Shown: one piece after another, positions 1 to 11,786 of the stretch
Numbering within the stretch: position 1 is the stretch's first letter
Layout of the letters: the number at the start of each line of letters is the position of its first letter
Source: Platycnemis pennipes
Lineage: Eukaryota > Arthropoda > Insecta > Odonata > Platycnemididae
Direction of reading: 5' to 3'
DNA: 64,000 nucleotides
Assembly (NCBI GenBank): GCA_933228895.1
Contig: OW121850.1
Coordinates: 29,831,773 to 29,895,772 of the forward strand
Translations under genes and position numbers: made by a program
The notes under the pieces: generated by a model
Database searches by the model: none
Seen by the model: only the letters and a program-made list of their open reading frames with translations
What the model was told of the DNA's origin: nothing

Positions 1-20
1 TGGAGCCCCGATGGCACTTG

Positions 21-214
21 AGGCCGCTTTGCACGATACAATTTCTTGTATAAACGCTTGTATGAGAAAATTGTATCCTACAAAGCGGCAAGTTGTACAA
101 ACGCTTGTGCGATTGTCTGAATGACTGAACGGGAAATTTAACCTGTTCTAATTCCATTCAGACAAACAATTTCGTTTAGTTTATGTATACAAACAATTGT
201 ATCGCGTAAAGCCT
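21..214. mobile_element. MITE, diverged copy of the GGCCGCTTT family
   Basis: Degenerate copy of the 234-bp element at 5478-5711. Both begin GGCCGCTTTRCACGATACAA and share the central stretch around 112-170 (cttgtgcgattgtctgaatg and following). The right end reads gtatcgcgtaaagcc, an eroded inverted copy of the left end. No coding capacity. The outer bases are lost, so the target duplication cannot be read here. Confidence 0.8.
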
Positions 215-2870
215 GTATAGATCCATTGTGCCAACCCACATTTAACCTGCCCGCCGCTTGCAAATGGGACTAGAGGAGCTGGCACACCCATCCAACCTCT
301 GTCTGGGCCCACGTTGCTAAACTTCGGTGATCTCACGGAAACCGGTGTGCCAACGAGGCTAACTACTCACAAGTGACATACAAATTTTCTTAGCATATCA
401 AAGACCAACCTTCAGGTTGAACATACCTTTATTATTTTATTAAGAGCTGTAAGGGGTTATTAAATATTTTATGTAAACATTTGGTGCCTGTGAATTACCG
501 AAGATTCATTTGTGCACCTGAATGTCCGATAAAAGTTTATATTTTGACGAGATTCGAGACCATGTAGAGGGGAGTATTCTTATGGTAGCTCTCCAACGTA
601 ACTCAAGGTTATGAGTATGAAATAAAAGTAAGTGAACTGAAACACCATCTGTTGAAAGGATGTTCGACTGGGATGAGATGCCATCTCACTGAGGAACAGA
701 CATTGTGGGTATGGTACCTGGTCTACCTTTCATCAGGTTCCTTCCCCCTTTGACCTATCTGGCATGGGTGACTACCAGGAGCAACATTGATTACTCTCAC
801 CAGTTCTAGGGGCCATGGTAGCTCACAAGCCCCCTATCCTACCATGATAAGGCATAGTCCATGGGGAGGGTGATTGGCCATTTACATGTATAACTTTACC
901 AATGAATCATTCATTTTTTCTGACAAGATATTAGTGTCGTTATATTAAGTAGGTATATGAGTCATAGCCACTTTTTCCTTTGCTATTCTGCACACTCAAT
1001 AAAAAAACTTGAGTCACATTCAAGGCAATCATTTCTGTGACAGGTGTGCATGTATCTTTTCATCACGTTAAAAAAAGCTTGAGGCGGGTATTAGGGAATA
1101 GGGGATTTTTCATTTGATTCACTCGGATATTCTGAATAAGATACATAAGAAATAATGGCATTTAATACAATTTCAGACCTGTAGTGGAGGAAATTCTCCA
1201 TGGTAAATAATGACTTAGCATTGTTCCACCATTTCAGGAAGAATTTATGACTAGTTTTGTTGAGATCTAACACTTTCAAGTCATTTTTCCAGAGTCATAC
1301 CGCAGTGGGTATCAGTAGGAAGCTGGAATTTTTTCATGTGGTGGCTGAGGAGTAATGTGAATGGGGAATGGATTTCAGAGGATGGGAAAGAACTAACCAT
1401 TAAGGAGAATTTGGTGGGGGGTTGGGGTTGCATTTTGGCTTTGGGGAAGAGTTAAAATGTGCATGGAAAAGATGAAATTTTCTATGGAGTCTGGCGGTGT
1501 CTTTCGAGTCATTCTTATAGTTCCTTTTTTATGAGCTGGGGTTGTGGATGCTTGTAAGTGCCTCAGTGTCCTTAATTCTTTCATTGTTTTGGCTGAGGTC
1601 AGGAAGGTTGGTAGAAAAGGGTCTTTCGGTGGTTAAGAGGGTGCATGGGAATGGGTAGAAGGGCATCTGTTTTTTTCTGGGTTGAGGAGATGATTTGGGG
1701 AGTGGATAGAGGGGTCTTGCTTAATGGAGGAGGTTTTGAGAAAGTACAAACCTCTCTTGAGGAAAACTGGGAATGTGGGGTGATTTAAATTTTGTCAATT
1801 AGTGAAAGGGTATGGATGGGAGTGGGGAATGGCTGCTAAAAAAATCATTGTTAGCTTGTCATTGAATGATTTCCATTCGTTCTGGGGCATCCAACTTCCT
1901 CCCTTTCATTTCTACATGAAAAGTTTTGGGTTCAAAGCTGCATTGATGGCTGGTTTCTCTAATGTGTTTGGCTACGATTGATGCTCTTTCTTGATTTTTT
2001 AGACACCTTTTATGTTCATGTTCATCTAACTGGATAGAAATTTCCGGTTTGTCCCAGTTTCTCCCTGCTCCCACCTACCTATTCCCCATGTATAATATGG
2101 TCCGCTTCAGGAAGAATAACTTGAAAGTGCTGAATCTCAATGAAACTAGTCATCAATAAATTATTTTTAAAGCATAGGAAAATTGCAAAGTTATTACTTA
2201 AACTAACTATATCAATGGACCTCAAGCCATACCACAGTAGGGGTAATGTCATGGATCCTCATAACATTATTGTTAGTGCTACGATTATTTTATCAGGCAA
2301 GTAAAAGCATGATTACTGCTTCTAGAATTTTATGTTGCTACCTAAACTACAAGTTTCAGCTTGCAAAGTGAGTTTTAAGAGTAATGGCTGGAAATCATGA
2401 GTCTTGGAGAGCTTTGTGCTCTATGGGTAGGAGCAGCAACAACTCATGCAAAAGGTTTGTGATCATTTTTAAGGTGTTATGTATGCCATTGTGGGTAGCA
2501 AGGCCTCTGAAGTCATCGTCACTTGAACTCCTTGCATAACAGTAGACACAAGAGCAGTTAAAAAGAAAACCAAAAACAAGACAAAAGTAAGAATTGTGAC
2601 ATGGAGTTTTGGGGATATGTTAATGGCAGGGAAGTTATGATAGAAGAGCAGTGGCATATAAAAAGTGGCTTGTTTCTTTTTGTGGCGGTATGGAACAACT
2701 CCGTGAGAAGCCCAATACAGTTAATTTTATAATTAGAATGGAATTTGAAAATGGACATTTAGAATGTTAAAATTGTTTGAAGAGTGATGGGAATGAGTGG
2801 ACTTTTTGAAGTTGTAACAGTAAGTAATCTTCAGAGAAGATAATAGTGTAGAGTGAGGAAGTCAATAGGA
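215..2870. other. Gene-poor stretch upstream of the TMEM234 exons
   Basis: No convincing coding sequence. Two GC-richer patches (about 245-375 and 655-890) look like remnants of repeat untranslated regions but I could not assign them. From 1380 to 1830 the + strand is unusually G/T-rich. The missing first exon of TMEM234 could be here, but I found no ATG-bearing exon with a phase-1 donor that I would defend. Confidence 0.4.
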
Positions 2871-2875
2871 GGTTG

Positions 2876-3105
2876 TGGTGGTTTAGGAGGTAGAGTGCTC
2901 GGCTACAGACTGGAGGGTCTCGGGCTCAAATCCTGGCCAAAATCTTTCTGGATACCCCCACCAAACAATCCTCTTGATTCTATTTTCTGTGCCAGAACTT
3001 TATAGGAAATCACATGTGGCCCAGGGAAAGGAATTGGCCCCACTACCCGGAGTCACAATTCTTTTCCTTGCCTGCCTAAAGAGGTCTTCCCTGAATTAAT
3101 TGTTC
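2876..3105 (+). mobile_element. tRNA-derived SINE
   Basis: The head (2876-2938) has tRNA-like internal RNA polymerase III promoter boxes. An A-box-like stretch is tggtttaggaggtagagtgc and a B-box-like stretch is gggctcaaatcc, at tRNA-like spacing. A non-tRNA body of about 170 bp follows (gataccccca, cacatgtggcccagg), as in CORE-type SINEs. It lies about 400 bp upstream of TMEM234 exon A. The family name and exact 3' end are not determined. Confidence 0.65.
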
Positions 3106-3485
3106 TTACCTAATAATTTGTTGATGGAATCATGCATATTTCTGAGTCTATATATGTCAATTTTATGATTATATCCCTTGTTAGTGTCCAGTGTGATGGA
3201 AATTGAAAAGTGAAAATCTGTGTTCACTGTGTAGTGATACATACAGTGTAATCTTGACTTTAAAAGGAATTTAATTAATTTTTTCTTGGTTCCATAGCTC
3301 TAAGTAATATGCATGAAGAATTAGAGGTCCCAAAACTTCTAATGGAAATTAATGATTGGCTGAGTTGATGTATATCTTGAACAATGGCCTTTTCATTGGG
3401 TGAGATTTTGATTATTACTGATTGTTTTCATTAGTCTATATGTCTCCATTCTGTAATAACCCCTTGTTGTATACTTCTTATTTAG

Positions 3486-3637
3486 TTTCTGTCTTATGCT
3501 TGGTCGCTGTTGCTTTTCTTTGGGGAGCAACCAATCCACTGATAAGGAAGGGTGCCGTTAGTGCAGTGAAGGTGAAGGAACAAAATTTCATTCTTCGTGC
3601 TCTTCTTGAAATAAAGTTTCTGATAATGGACTGGAAG
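3486..3637 (+). CDS. TMEM234: TMEM234 exon A (first transmembrane helix)
   Basis: Acceptor ..cttatttag ends at 3485; donor AAG|GTTAGT begins at 3638. The frame starts with the last two bases of a split codon and gives SVLCLVAVAFLWGATNPLIR, then RKGAVSAV.. and ..LLEIKFLIMDWK, ending on a codon boundary. The hydrophobic stretch followed by FLWGATNPL is the N-terminal signature of TMEM234. The frame stays open upstream to an ATG at 3440, so a longer exon starting there is possible, but the polypyrimidine tract and AG argue for splicing. A true first exon would supply only about five residues. It was not identified. Confidence 0.82.
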
Positions 3638-4527
3638 GTTAGTACATTTTGTTTTTATTATCACAAGTTTGTTTTACAGCTGCCATCATTTCATTCGCCA
3701 TTAATTCCTGTGCTGAAATTCATTTCTCACTTCTCAACTTCCATTATAATCAATCTAACAAGTCTACATCCTTGTGATCTCACAGTCATATTTTGTATTC
3801 AGCATTGTCTCTCTCTGCCATGCTTCCTTCTCTCTCATGGTGTCCACTCCTCTGTTTTGTGCCATTGCTCTTTGTCCATTCTATGAATGTGGCCATGCCA
3901 CTCATTTATTTTTCTCCATTGTGTCTAGGATAACCATACTTGTACCTTTTCATGTCTTTTTTACTTGCTGACATGGTTTATTTTTAAAATCTAGTAATTC
4001 ATCTGTCAGAAGTTCATTTCATGGGCTAGTATTTTTTTGTAGGTCAGAATCAGTCCCCACATTTTTGATCCATAGGTACAGGATGTACATACATACACTC
4101 TCTAGGATTGTTTTGAGTCTTTTTTGTTTTCATTGTTATCTTATCACCTCATGATAGTGTATCTCATTAGCTTATTGCTCTCTTCCATGCCCTATTTTGT
4201 TTCAAGTGTCTTGATTTTGTTGTTCTTTGTTACTGTTATCACTAAGTATGTACTTACATGAACTATTTTTATTATTATGTGTTAGTGGCTTCAAAGTGTT
4301 TTTACATCAAGTCTGACGTATGGTTGGAGTTTATTATTATATGCCATTTTCAATCTACTTCATTTAGTTTCAGAAACATGGTATAAGTAATGGAATCATC
4401 ACTATCAGTGGCAGGAATTTGTTCAGCCATATGGAGGATTGTGTAGAAGATATCATTTCTGATCATAATTCCCATTTAATGGCTTTTTTGTTTCCATTAC
4501 TTCAGAACTTCTGGCTAATACTTATGT
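3638..4527. other. Intron sequence, no assignable element
   Basis: Start of the 15.3-kb TMEM234 intron. AT-rich with pyrimidine-rich runs. Open frames here (for example the continuation of exon A to 3886) lack family motifs and are chance. Nothing assignable before the 3' tail of the LINE at 4528. Confidence 0.5.
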
Positions 4528-5477
4528 CATCATCATCATTGGTCAACAATCCTAGGATTAGTTTGAAGCAGCCCTCCACTCCATTCTTCTATCAGCCAAC
4601 CTCTTTATATTGACGTAGCTTCTCTCTTTTACATCCTTCAAAACCTGTTCCATATAAGTCATACGAGGCCTGCCTTTTCCATTCTTCCTGTTCACTTTTC
4701 CCTCGACGATTGTCTTCATCAGGCCATTGTGTCTTGAGATGTGGCCTATTAAGTTGTCCCATCTTCTTCTTAAGATTTTCAGTAGACATCTCTTCTATCC
4801 CACTCTTCTTAAGACTTCTTTGTTTGTCACTCAATGGATCCATTTTATCTTCATCATTCTTCGGTAACACCACATTTCAAATGCTTCCAGCCTGGACTTC
4901 TCTGCTGCTGCTTTTGTCCATGCTTCGCTGCCATATAGTAGAATGCTCCAGATGTATGTTCTAATAAAATGTTTCCTCACTTCAATGCTTGTATTTGCAG
5001 CTGTAAGAAGAATCTTCTTCTGGTAAAATGCCCTTTTTGCCTGGGAAATTCTACTGGCAATTTCTCTCTTACTTCGTCCATCACTGGTTATTTGGTTTCC
5101 CAGGTAACAGAACTCTTCCACCTCCTTGATCTTTTGTTTTCCTAGTTTAACATTGGTCCTGGCTTCCTTTCTCCTACTGCATACCAATACCTTAGTTTTA
5201 TTTTTATTGATATTCAGATGATATCTGGACATTGTTCTTTCCATATTTCCTAGTATCTTCTTTAAATCATCTTCTGTTTCTGCCATGACTGCAATGTCAT
5301 CAGCAAATCATAGCATGTTGATTTTCTGCCAATGGATATTCACTCCCCAAGACTTTTCCTTGACTTCTTGGATAGCTTTCTCAATGTAGACATAGAATAG
5401 TACGGGAGACAGTGCACAGCCTTGCCTCACTCTGTTCTTTATGCTTGCTTCTGTACTGCTGGGTCCTGATTTGATTA

Positions 5478-5711
5478 GGGCCGCTTTACACGATACAATT
5501 TTTTGTATAATTTCTTGTACAAACTCTTGTATGGGGAAATTGTACCGTGTAAAGTGGCAAATTGTACGAACGCTTGTGCGATTGTCTGAATGACTGAACG
5601 GGAAATAGAACCTGTTCTAATTCCATTCAGACAAACATACAATTTCTTTCAGTTTATACAAGCGTTTCTACAAGAAATTGTACAAAAAATTGTGTCGTGT
5701 AAAGCGGCCCC
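5478..5711. mobile_element. 234-bp MITE with GGGGCCGCTTTACACG ends and TA target duplication
   Basis: The left end GGGCCGCTTTACACGATACA is matched by an inverted right end at 5692-5711. TA flanks at 5476-5477 and 5712-5713. In the host LINE, removal with one TA kept joins ..NQMAI to IKSGPSS.. in frame, which confirms the boundaries. No ORF. A second copy is at 21-214. A TA duplication suggests a Tc1/mariner or similar transposase, but the GGGGCC end is also seen in other superfamilies, so the class is open. Confidence 0.85.
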
Positions 5712-5774
5712 TATGGCCATCTGGTTTTTATACAAGCTGTGAATAATTCTTTGGTCATTGTATGATACTCTAAT

Positions 5775-6303
5775 GGGGGCGTTTACTCGGAACCGAAATC
5801 GCAATTTTGTACACGTAATTGTTAGATGGAAACAAAAAAAGAAATTTAGTGAAAAAATTAATCTTCTAACCACAACTATTCACTCATAAATCAAAAATTT
5901 AAATAAGCAAAAGGTGACGCCCACTGAAAAAGCTGCTCTGATAACATTGACGTCATTTTCCTCTCGTCCTTGACTGCTCTTATGGGAAGGGGAGGGAATG
6001 GAGGGGGATTCTCGGAAAGTCTGCTCGCACAGATGCTGTCGTAACTGCTCCGATTGGCAGTCAGCTGTGTCCCCCCCTTTGCGATAAGGTGAAGTAGCTT
6101 CGCGGGCTCAGTTGTGATTGGACAAAGTCGATATACGTCAGAGGTTGCACCACACCCACTATTCCGAAAGGCTTAAAAACATCAGTTTTTCGGTGCCTAT
6201 AACTCGAGAAATAATTGACGGATCAAAAAACGGAAAAATACGGGCCTTTTTATTTTACAAACTCTATCAGATTCGGCAATAAAAAAATATGGTAAACGAC
6301 CCC
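5775..6303. mobile_element. 529-bp non-autonomous DNA element with AT target duplication
   Basis: Ends GGGGGCGTTTAC (left) and, inverted, GGGGTCGTTTAC (right): 11 of 12 match. AT flanks lie at 5773-5774 and 6304-6305. Removing the element and one AT restores the LINE frame (LKEIRVSYNDQ). It carries no protein motif. A 2-bp AT duplication is known for ISL2EU-type members of the PIF/Harbinger supergroup, so that assignment is plausible but unproven. Confidence 0.8.
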
Positions 6304-7271
6304 ATTTCTTTTAGAACTTTTAGCATCTCTTCCAATCCACATTGTCAAACGTCTTCTCTAAATCTACAAATGCAACAAACATTGGTAGATTCTTCTCTAT
6401 TCTCTTCTCCATAAGTAGCCTTAGGGCCAAAATTGCTTCTCTTGTGCTCTTATTTCCTCTGAACCCGAATTGGTCCTCATCCAGGAAATCCTCAGCTTCA
6501 CGTTCTATTCTTCTATAGATGATTCTCAGCAATATCTTCGAGGCATGTGTCGCCAGGCTTATGGTCCTAAAATTTTCACAGTTCTCAGCCTTCTTCTTTT
6601 TGGCAATAGGGGTGATAATGTTTTTCTCAAAGTCCGTGGGTATCTCTCCTGTAGAGTACATTTCACATCTGGTTTTTTACAGCTGTGTAAATGTCTTCTC
6701 TCTGGCATTTTTAATTAGTTTGGCAGGAATATCATCTATTCCCAAAGCCTTATTTATCCTTAGATCCCTTATAGCTGCATCAAATTCTGATCTTAAGATT
6801 GGGGATCCCAAATCATCCTTATTGACTTCATTTTCCTCTTCGATTACTTCTGCTCTAAGATAACTTCCATTGTGCAACTGTTCCAAATATTCCTTCCATC
6901 TCTTCACTTTATCCTCATGTTCAATTAAGAGTTCTCCATTAATGTTCCTGATGCTGTTACATCTTGCAGCCCATTCCTTGAAATGATTTCTCACCATCCT
7001 GAAGACAACTTCCACATTTCCCTTGCTTTTCTCACTTTATGGTTTATTTCATTCCTGGTTCTTTTGTAGCGGAGTTGCCCTTCTTCAGTTTCCACATTTT
7101 TTATATTTTCTTCTCTCTTCTATCAATTCTAAGAATTTTTCGGTAATCCATGGCTTCTTCTTGACAGTTTTTCTTCTCCCCAGAACTTATTTTGCTGTTT
7201 CATGTAGCCCAATTTTGATGTTCTCCCATCTATTTTCCACTGAATTCACAGTCATATCCTCTTCTATTTTG

Positions 7272-8101
7272 TTATCCACTGCCATCTGATAGGCCAGCCG
7301 TTGTTGAGGTTCCTTTAGTTTCTCTACTTGCCATATGTTCTTCATTGACTTCTTCAATTTCTTTAGTTTTATGTGGTATTATGTGGTCACTGTCGATATC
7401 TGCACCCAGGTAACGTTTGCAGTTCTTCACCTGGTTTCTGAACCTCTGCTTCACTAAGATGTAGTCAATTTGAAATCTTCTTCTGTCTCCGGGCATTTTC
7501 CAGGTATATCTTCTCCTTTGGTGGTTTTTAAACAATGTGTTTGCCACCACCAATTTGTGTTGTGTGCAGAATTCTATAAGTCTTTCTCCTCTCTCATTTC
7601 AATTTCCTCAGCCATATTTTCCTGTTATTCTTCCATCTTTACCTTCGCCAACGACAGCATTCCAATCTCCTAAAATAATAAGTTTTCTTCTCCTTTTATG
7701 TGCTTTATTACTTCCGTGATATCCTTATAGACATCTTCCACTTCTTCATTTTCGTAGTCTGGCGTAGGCATGTAAACTTGTACCACAATGGTATCTGTAG
7801 GCTTGGTCTCAATCTTGACCATTATAATCCTCTCACTGTACTGCAGGAGGCTCTTCATGCACAGTCCTGCACCCTTCCTGAGCATTATGCCTACTCCAGC
7901 ATTACCATTTTTTGATCCAGACTGAATAATTGTATAACTTCCACTCCAGAAGTCTCCTTCTTTGGGCCATCTCATTTTGCTGATTCCTAATATGTCGAGG
8001 TCCATTATTCGCATTTCCACCTTAAGGTTTTCCAATCTCTTGCAGGTCCAAAGTGATCGCATGTTCCCCGTTCCTCCCCTAAAATGACTATTACACTTCA
8101 C
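7272..8101 (-). pseudogene. LINE endonuclease domain (APE type), broken
   Basis: The first part (8101-7670) shows the domain start around LRSLWTCKRLENLKVEM-like sequence, then DILGISKMRWP, GNAGVGIMLRKG and VVQVYMPTPD, typical of the exonuclease-endonuclease-phosphatase fold. The second part (7553-7272) holds ANTLFKNHQRRRYTW, FQIDYILVKQRF and the catalytic-end motif DSDHI (SDH). The two parts are in different frames, so at least one indel separates them. This enzyme nicks target DNA to prime reverse transcription in RTE-type elements. It is not functional here. Confidence 0.82.
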
Positions 8102-8640
8102 TGATGTACTCTCTCGGTAGTCCCCACCTGGAGATCCGAATGGGGGACTATTTTATCTCCGGAATATTTTATTCGAGAGGGTTCCATCACATTATGATAA
8201 GAAAGAAAGAAGTGGAGTAGCTACGACTCCTCAGGATAATAATGTGGTGGATTCCCCTTGCCTTCCGCATCGCAGTACTACAGCCGTTAAAGTAAATGTT
8301 ACCACGCGTGTAGTGAAATGAGTATCGCTGTACCGACCACTGTGGTCTCCACCTTCACTCATGTGAAGTAGTTGCTGTCATCTCCTCCGGGTGCTAGGAA
8401 GCATAATTGTTGGTGGCCTCCCATCGCCAAGTCACTGCATCTTCACATGTTTCTGTTTCTGTATCATGTAAAGGCCTATCTTATCCAACGATAGACCAAT
8501 GCCACCTCGGAGTGCCGCCGATTTTTGTCCATGACTGCTTATTCGATGAGTTAACTCGCTTATCTCGCAGCTGACCTGTAATATCTAGAGGTTGACCCAC
8601 CATCCGCAACCTGGTGGCTGTACTCGATGGCTTTAAGCTC

Positions 8641-9950
8641 AGCCCCGAGAATACCTATGTATTGTATTGCAAATTTGATTGTGAATTTAATTGTTGCAAC
8701 ATATTTTGCAGAAATAATTGTAACAAAGTGAAAAAGTATGATTGCCGTATAAGCAAAGGTAAAAGGTAGGAAAAGGGAAACAAGATCACAACTATGTATA
8801 GATATAGGAATAGGAAATTATTGTTGGAACCACACAAGATTCAGGACATATAAAGATTCTTTGCTGAAAATAAGGATATTGATAGATATCTATGTATAGA
8901 TATTCCTCTACAATAACAAATGCAACTATATAAGCATAGGAAATCCAGGAATACTAGATGATGAGATTGAGAAAGCATTGTGATAAGTGACGGTAAGAGA
9001 CTAGGAATATTTAAAATCACAAATGAGGAATCTGGGATGCCAAAACATTTTAGACGTATTAGAATGATTTTTGATGAAGTTGTTTGGTGTAAGAACTTTG
9101 TGTTAATTATCCCTGTCCAAAATACATAAAATGAGAAGTTTATATTGAATACATTCGGAATAATTGTGCTATGAAGGAAGCGATTATGAACACTTCAGTT
9201 GTTCTTTTATGATGTTTTATTGTTGGAGCTGGACAACAGTTTACAATTGTTAAAGGGTTATAGAAATACATGAAGAACATTTTACAGTTTCTGTGTGGAG
9301 GGTTTTGACAAGTTTGTAGGACAAAACCTTAATGAGGGGTGACTTCTTCCACATTTGTTTGGGACTTGTGTTGAGGGGAAGTGTTGTAATTAAATTAATA
9401 ATTAAAATGATAGCATCTTTTCTCATTTTTCTGTTCATTAATTTTCCAGCTAGGGCATGTTGTAACCTTTTTTAGAGGATTTTTTCTAATTATTTTGAGC
9501 TCATTGGGATAATCGGAATAGGATAGATGGATAGAGGGTTAGTAATGTATTATGGTGTGGTAGGCAGCATGTTTGTGAGTGTAGTATGTTAATATTTCTG
9601 TTCTGCCTTATTATCAACGATACCAACATGAATAATAGCGACAACTCTGCTAGGACTCCATTATTGCAATTCACTTTTCTATGAATACAAAAAAAAAAGA
9701 AAAACGTTAAACTGAAACAATTGACTGCCTGACTCCTCCTGGCACATACAAAACATTCAAAAAGGAATGTAAGGAAACCAAAATAGTTAACTGTTAATTT
9801 TGGACACGTATTTAACATAGTGGTTATTGGAGCTTTATTGAGTAGTTGAGTCTGTAATGGTTTTTGCATGTAAAATGTGTGCTTTTTATTATTTAGGCGT
9901 ATACTGAGGTGTAAAAAAAATTTAAAGATTCCCTTTGAACTAAGATGTGA
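8641..9950. other. Intron stretch without assignable content
   Basis: AT-rich sequence between the LINE 5' region and the copia remnant. Short open frames at 8655-8837 and 9250-9438 have low-complexity composition and no motif. The left end of the copia element is lost in the 9500-9950 part; no LTR was recognised. Confidence 0.4.
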
Positions 9951-9954
9951 ATAA

Positions 9955-11345
9955 AATTTATTGAAAAGTAAATGCATTCCATGCTCCACTAATAACTTAT
10001 TCAGAAATGTGCTTTGGGACAATGACACATTATTGTTCTTTTGTTCAATATGAAATGACAAAAGATTTGTGGCCTTTCCTAGATCACGAATTTTCAAATT
10101 ACATTCTAATTGACATTTAACTCGGCAACCTTGTGCTTTACACCAACAACCAATTAGTCTTCAATGTGCAACCCTACCTCAATTTCTGAATTTACATAGA
10201 CACATGGATCACTCCTGCACTTACTGAAACCTAGCTTACACAGAATTATATCCATGCATACATTCCAGTCCTAGCCAGAACTTGGCAGACCATAAATACT
10301 TTTCTGTATCTTACACGCATATCTATTGCATCCCTTACCTTTCTCCTCATATAACTCTGGTTGTTCCATGTACACATTTGTACCAATTGGGCTATTGAGG
10401 TATGCACTAGTTACATCTGCATGATCAATTACCCATCCATTTTCTACACTGATAGCAAGAAGTATTCTTTCTGTCTTCCTTCTAATTACAGGGCTGAATG
10501 TGGTTTCCCAATCTAGTCCCATTGCCTTTCTACCCTTGCGCAACAAGCCTAGCCTTAAAAATTTCTACGTTCCCATGTTCATCATACTTGAGTTTGAATA
10601 CCAACTTGGACTCAATCGCTATGTTTACCAATCGGACTCAGATCGATCTGAACTCAGACCGATCAGAAAGATCAGCAGAGAGCTCAGTCAGATTGCCTGG
10701 CTTACCAACACGGTCTGAAAATATCGATATTGAACTATCGATCTCAGCAGTCGCATCTGTTTGTTTACATAGCCCAGCGTTGGAAACATTATTGAGTTGA
10801 ATTTACGTAGCCCAGCATTGTAAACATCTTGCACCATGGAGTTGAAAAATTATTTACTTCATCGGTCATACCCACGTGAGCTTATGAACTTACTTCGCAA
10901 GTGAAATCGATTACAATTTGTTTCCCATGAGCAACCCAAAGAAGAACTAAAAGCGCAACATGACGACCTCTTCGGATCTATCTGAGATCTCAGATCGGTT
11001 AGGGAAAGTGGGCTGACTCAGCTCCCTACTGCTGAGATTGATTGGTAAACGTAGTGAATGACTCGTTGATCGTGTGGCCTCTTTACAATATCCCGCACAT
11101 CATTAGCAATCATGTTCCTTATTTCCTTGTCCATAGGCTCCTTCCATCTATGTGAGTAGTTGCCACTAACTGCCTCAAGTGGTGTTTCAGGCTCCATGAT
11201 TTCTACTCTTGGCACATCGCATCGATTATAAACATCAGTATCTGCTTCTGCCGCATTACAGTGTCCATTGGTCTTTTCCTTCTTCCGTCTTTGGGATCTT
11301 CTTGGATCCTCCTGTGCTGGCTCCTGGTGTGGTCCCACTCCACCT
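9955..11345 (-). pseudogene. Ty1/copia retrotransposon pol fragment
   Basis: Read on the minus strand: 11338-11060 is the region just before the copia reverse transcriptase (ETPLEAVSGNYSHRWKEPM, then DKEIRNMIANDVRDIVKRP). Then 10616-10271 (SKLVFKLKYDEHGNVEIFKA, FSPVIRRKTERILLAISVEN, DVTSAYLNSPIGTNVYMEQP, IQKSIYGLPSSG), and 10230-9955 in several frames (LGFSKCRSDPCVYVNSEIEV; IRDLGKATNLLSFHI; LSQSTFLNKLLVEHGM). The order and motifs are those of the copia reverse transcriptase. It has stops, frameshifts and a 440-bp insertion. Integrase, gag and LTRs are absent. Confidence 0.8.
10617..11056. mobile_element. 440-bp CACTA-type (EnSpm) MITE with AAT target duplication
   Basis: Terminal inverted repeats read CRCTAYGTTTACCAATC: CGCTATG.. 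on the left and, inverted, CACTACG.. on the right (15 of 17 match). AAT flanks are at 10614-10616 and 11057-11059. Removing the element with one AAT rejoins the copia frame (RVIESKLVF). CACTR ends with 2-3 bp duplications are typical of EnSpm/CACTA. Inside are self-complementary runs (tcagatcgatctga) and a repeated stretch (catagcccagcgttg / cgtagcccagcattg). Confidence 0.8.
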
Positions 11346-11346
11346 A

Positions 11347-11543
11347 GCAGTCATTCCCCGGGCACGAAACATAAAAAGTGTGTATTAAGTAAGTTACACG
11401 CAAAACCCGAGGTTCTAGTCATTGCAGTCTAGGCCATGTGGAAACATAACAAAGTGGCAGCGAGGATGGGATGATTGTTTGTGTTGGGTATGATAAAGTG
11501 GGGGTATATGATGTTTCATGTTTCGTGCCCGGGGAATGACTGC
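11347..11543. mobile_element. 197-bp MITE with 26-bp perfect inverted ends
   Basis: The left end 11347-11372 (GCAGTCATTCCCCGGGCACG..) is perfectly matched in reverse complement by 11518-11543. The interior has no coding sequence. It sits at the 5' edge of the copia remnant. I could not fix a target duplication, so the superfamily is unassigned. Confidence 0.8.
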
Positions 11544-11786
11544 CGTCCGTAAGGACTGAGTGCCACTCTGCGGTCCTGTGACATCAGTAATCCCACAGCT
11601 CTCTGTTAACAAATGAACATCACATTCCTTACATTTCTTACAATACATTACAGATACAAGAGTAGCAATTGTGGCTCTCAGGTTACTTATAGAGAACAGA
11701 ATGAAGAGGAACAAACTGATGTTCAAAGCTATTTGATCGAAGGTTTCCGCGTGGACGGTTACCCGGAAGAATGCAGAGAGCATCTG

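Larger units (their letters stand above)
4558..7015 (-). pseudogene. LINE reverse transcriptase, broken by stops, frameshifts and two insertions
   Basis: Pieces in order: 7015-6677 (linker and fingers, KALGIDDIPAKLIKN), 6661-6304 (ENFRTISLATHASKILL, LDEDQFGFRGNKSTREAI, FVAFVDLEKTFDNVDW), 5774-5712 (YNDQRIIHSLYKNQMA), and 5477-4558 (VRQGCALSPVLFYVY, then the catalytic FADDIAVMAE, KVLVCSRRK, EFCYLGNQITSDG, ILLYGSEAWT, ending DRRMEWRAASN before a stop). Damage: a one-base loss after FDNVDWKR (about 6328), a TGA in place of the residue before FADD (about 5310), and a frameshift near 4860. The neighbours are parts of the same LINE; there is no link to the host exons beyond shared intron location. 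Confidence 0.85.
4528..8640 (-). mobile_element. RTE/BovB-like non-LTR retrotransposon, interrupted twice
   Basis: The element runs from a 5' region near 8640 to a 3' simple tail of cat/gat repeats at 4528-4550. Its single ORF encodes an APE-type endonuclease (8101-7272) and a reverse transcriptase (about 7015-4558). It is cut by a 529-bp element (5775-6303) and a 234-bp MITE (5478-5711). Removing each with one target-site copy rejoins the reading frame, which proves both landed after the LINE. The protein resembles the RTE/BovB-like endonuclease-reverse transcriptases often annotated as craniofacial-development-protein-2-like. The clade assignment is inference. Confidence 0.85.

Noticed and set aside
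3440..3485. ATG at 3440 as the TMEM234 start
   Set aside because: The frame is open, but the residues are not like the family N-terminus and a good acceptor lies at 3485; kept only as an alternative.
4710..4964. Sense-strand frames over the LINE
   Set aside because: Shadows of the antisense reverse transcriptase; no motif of their own.
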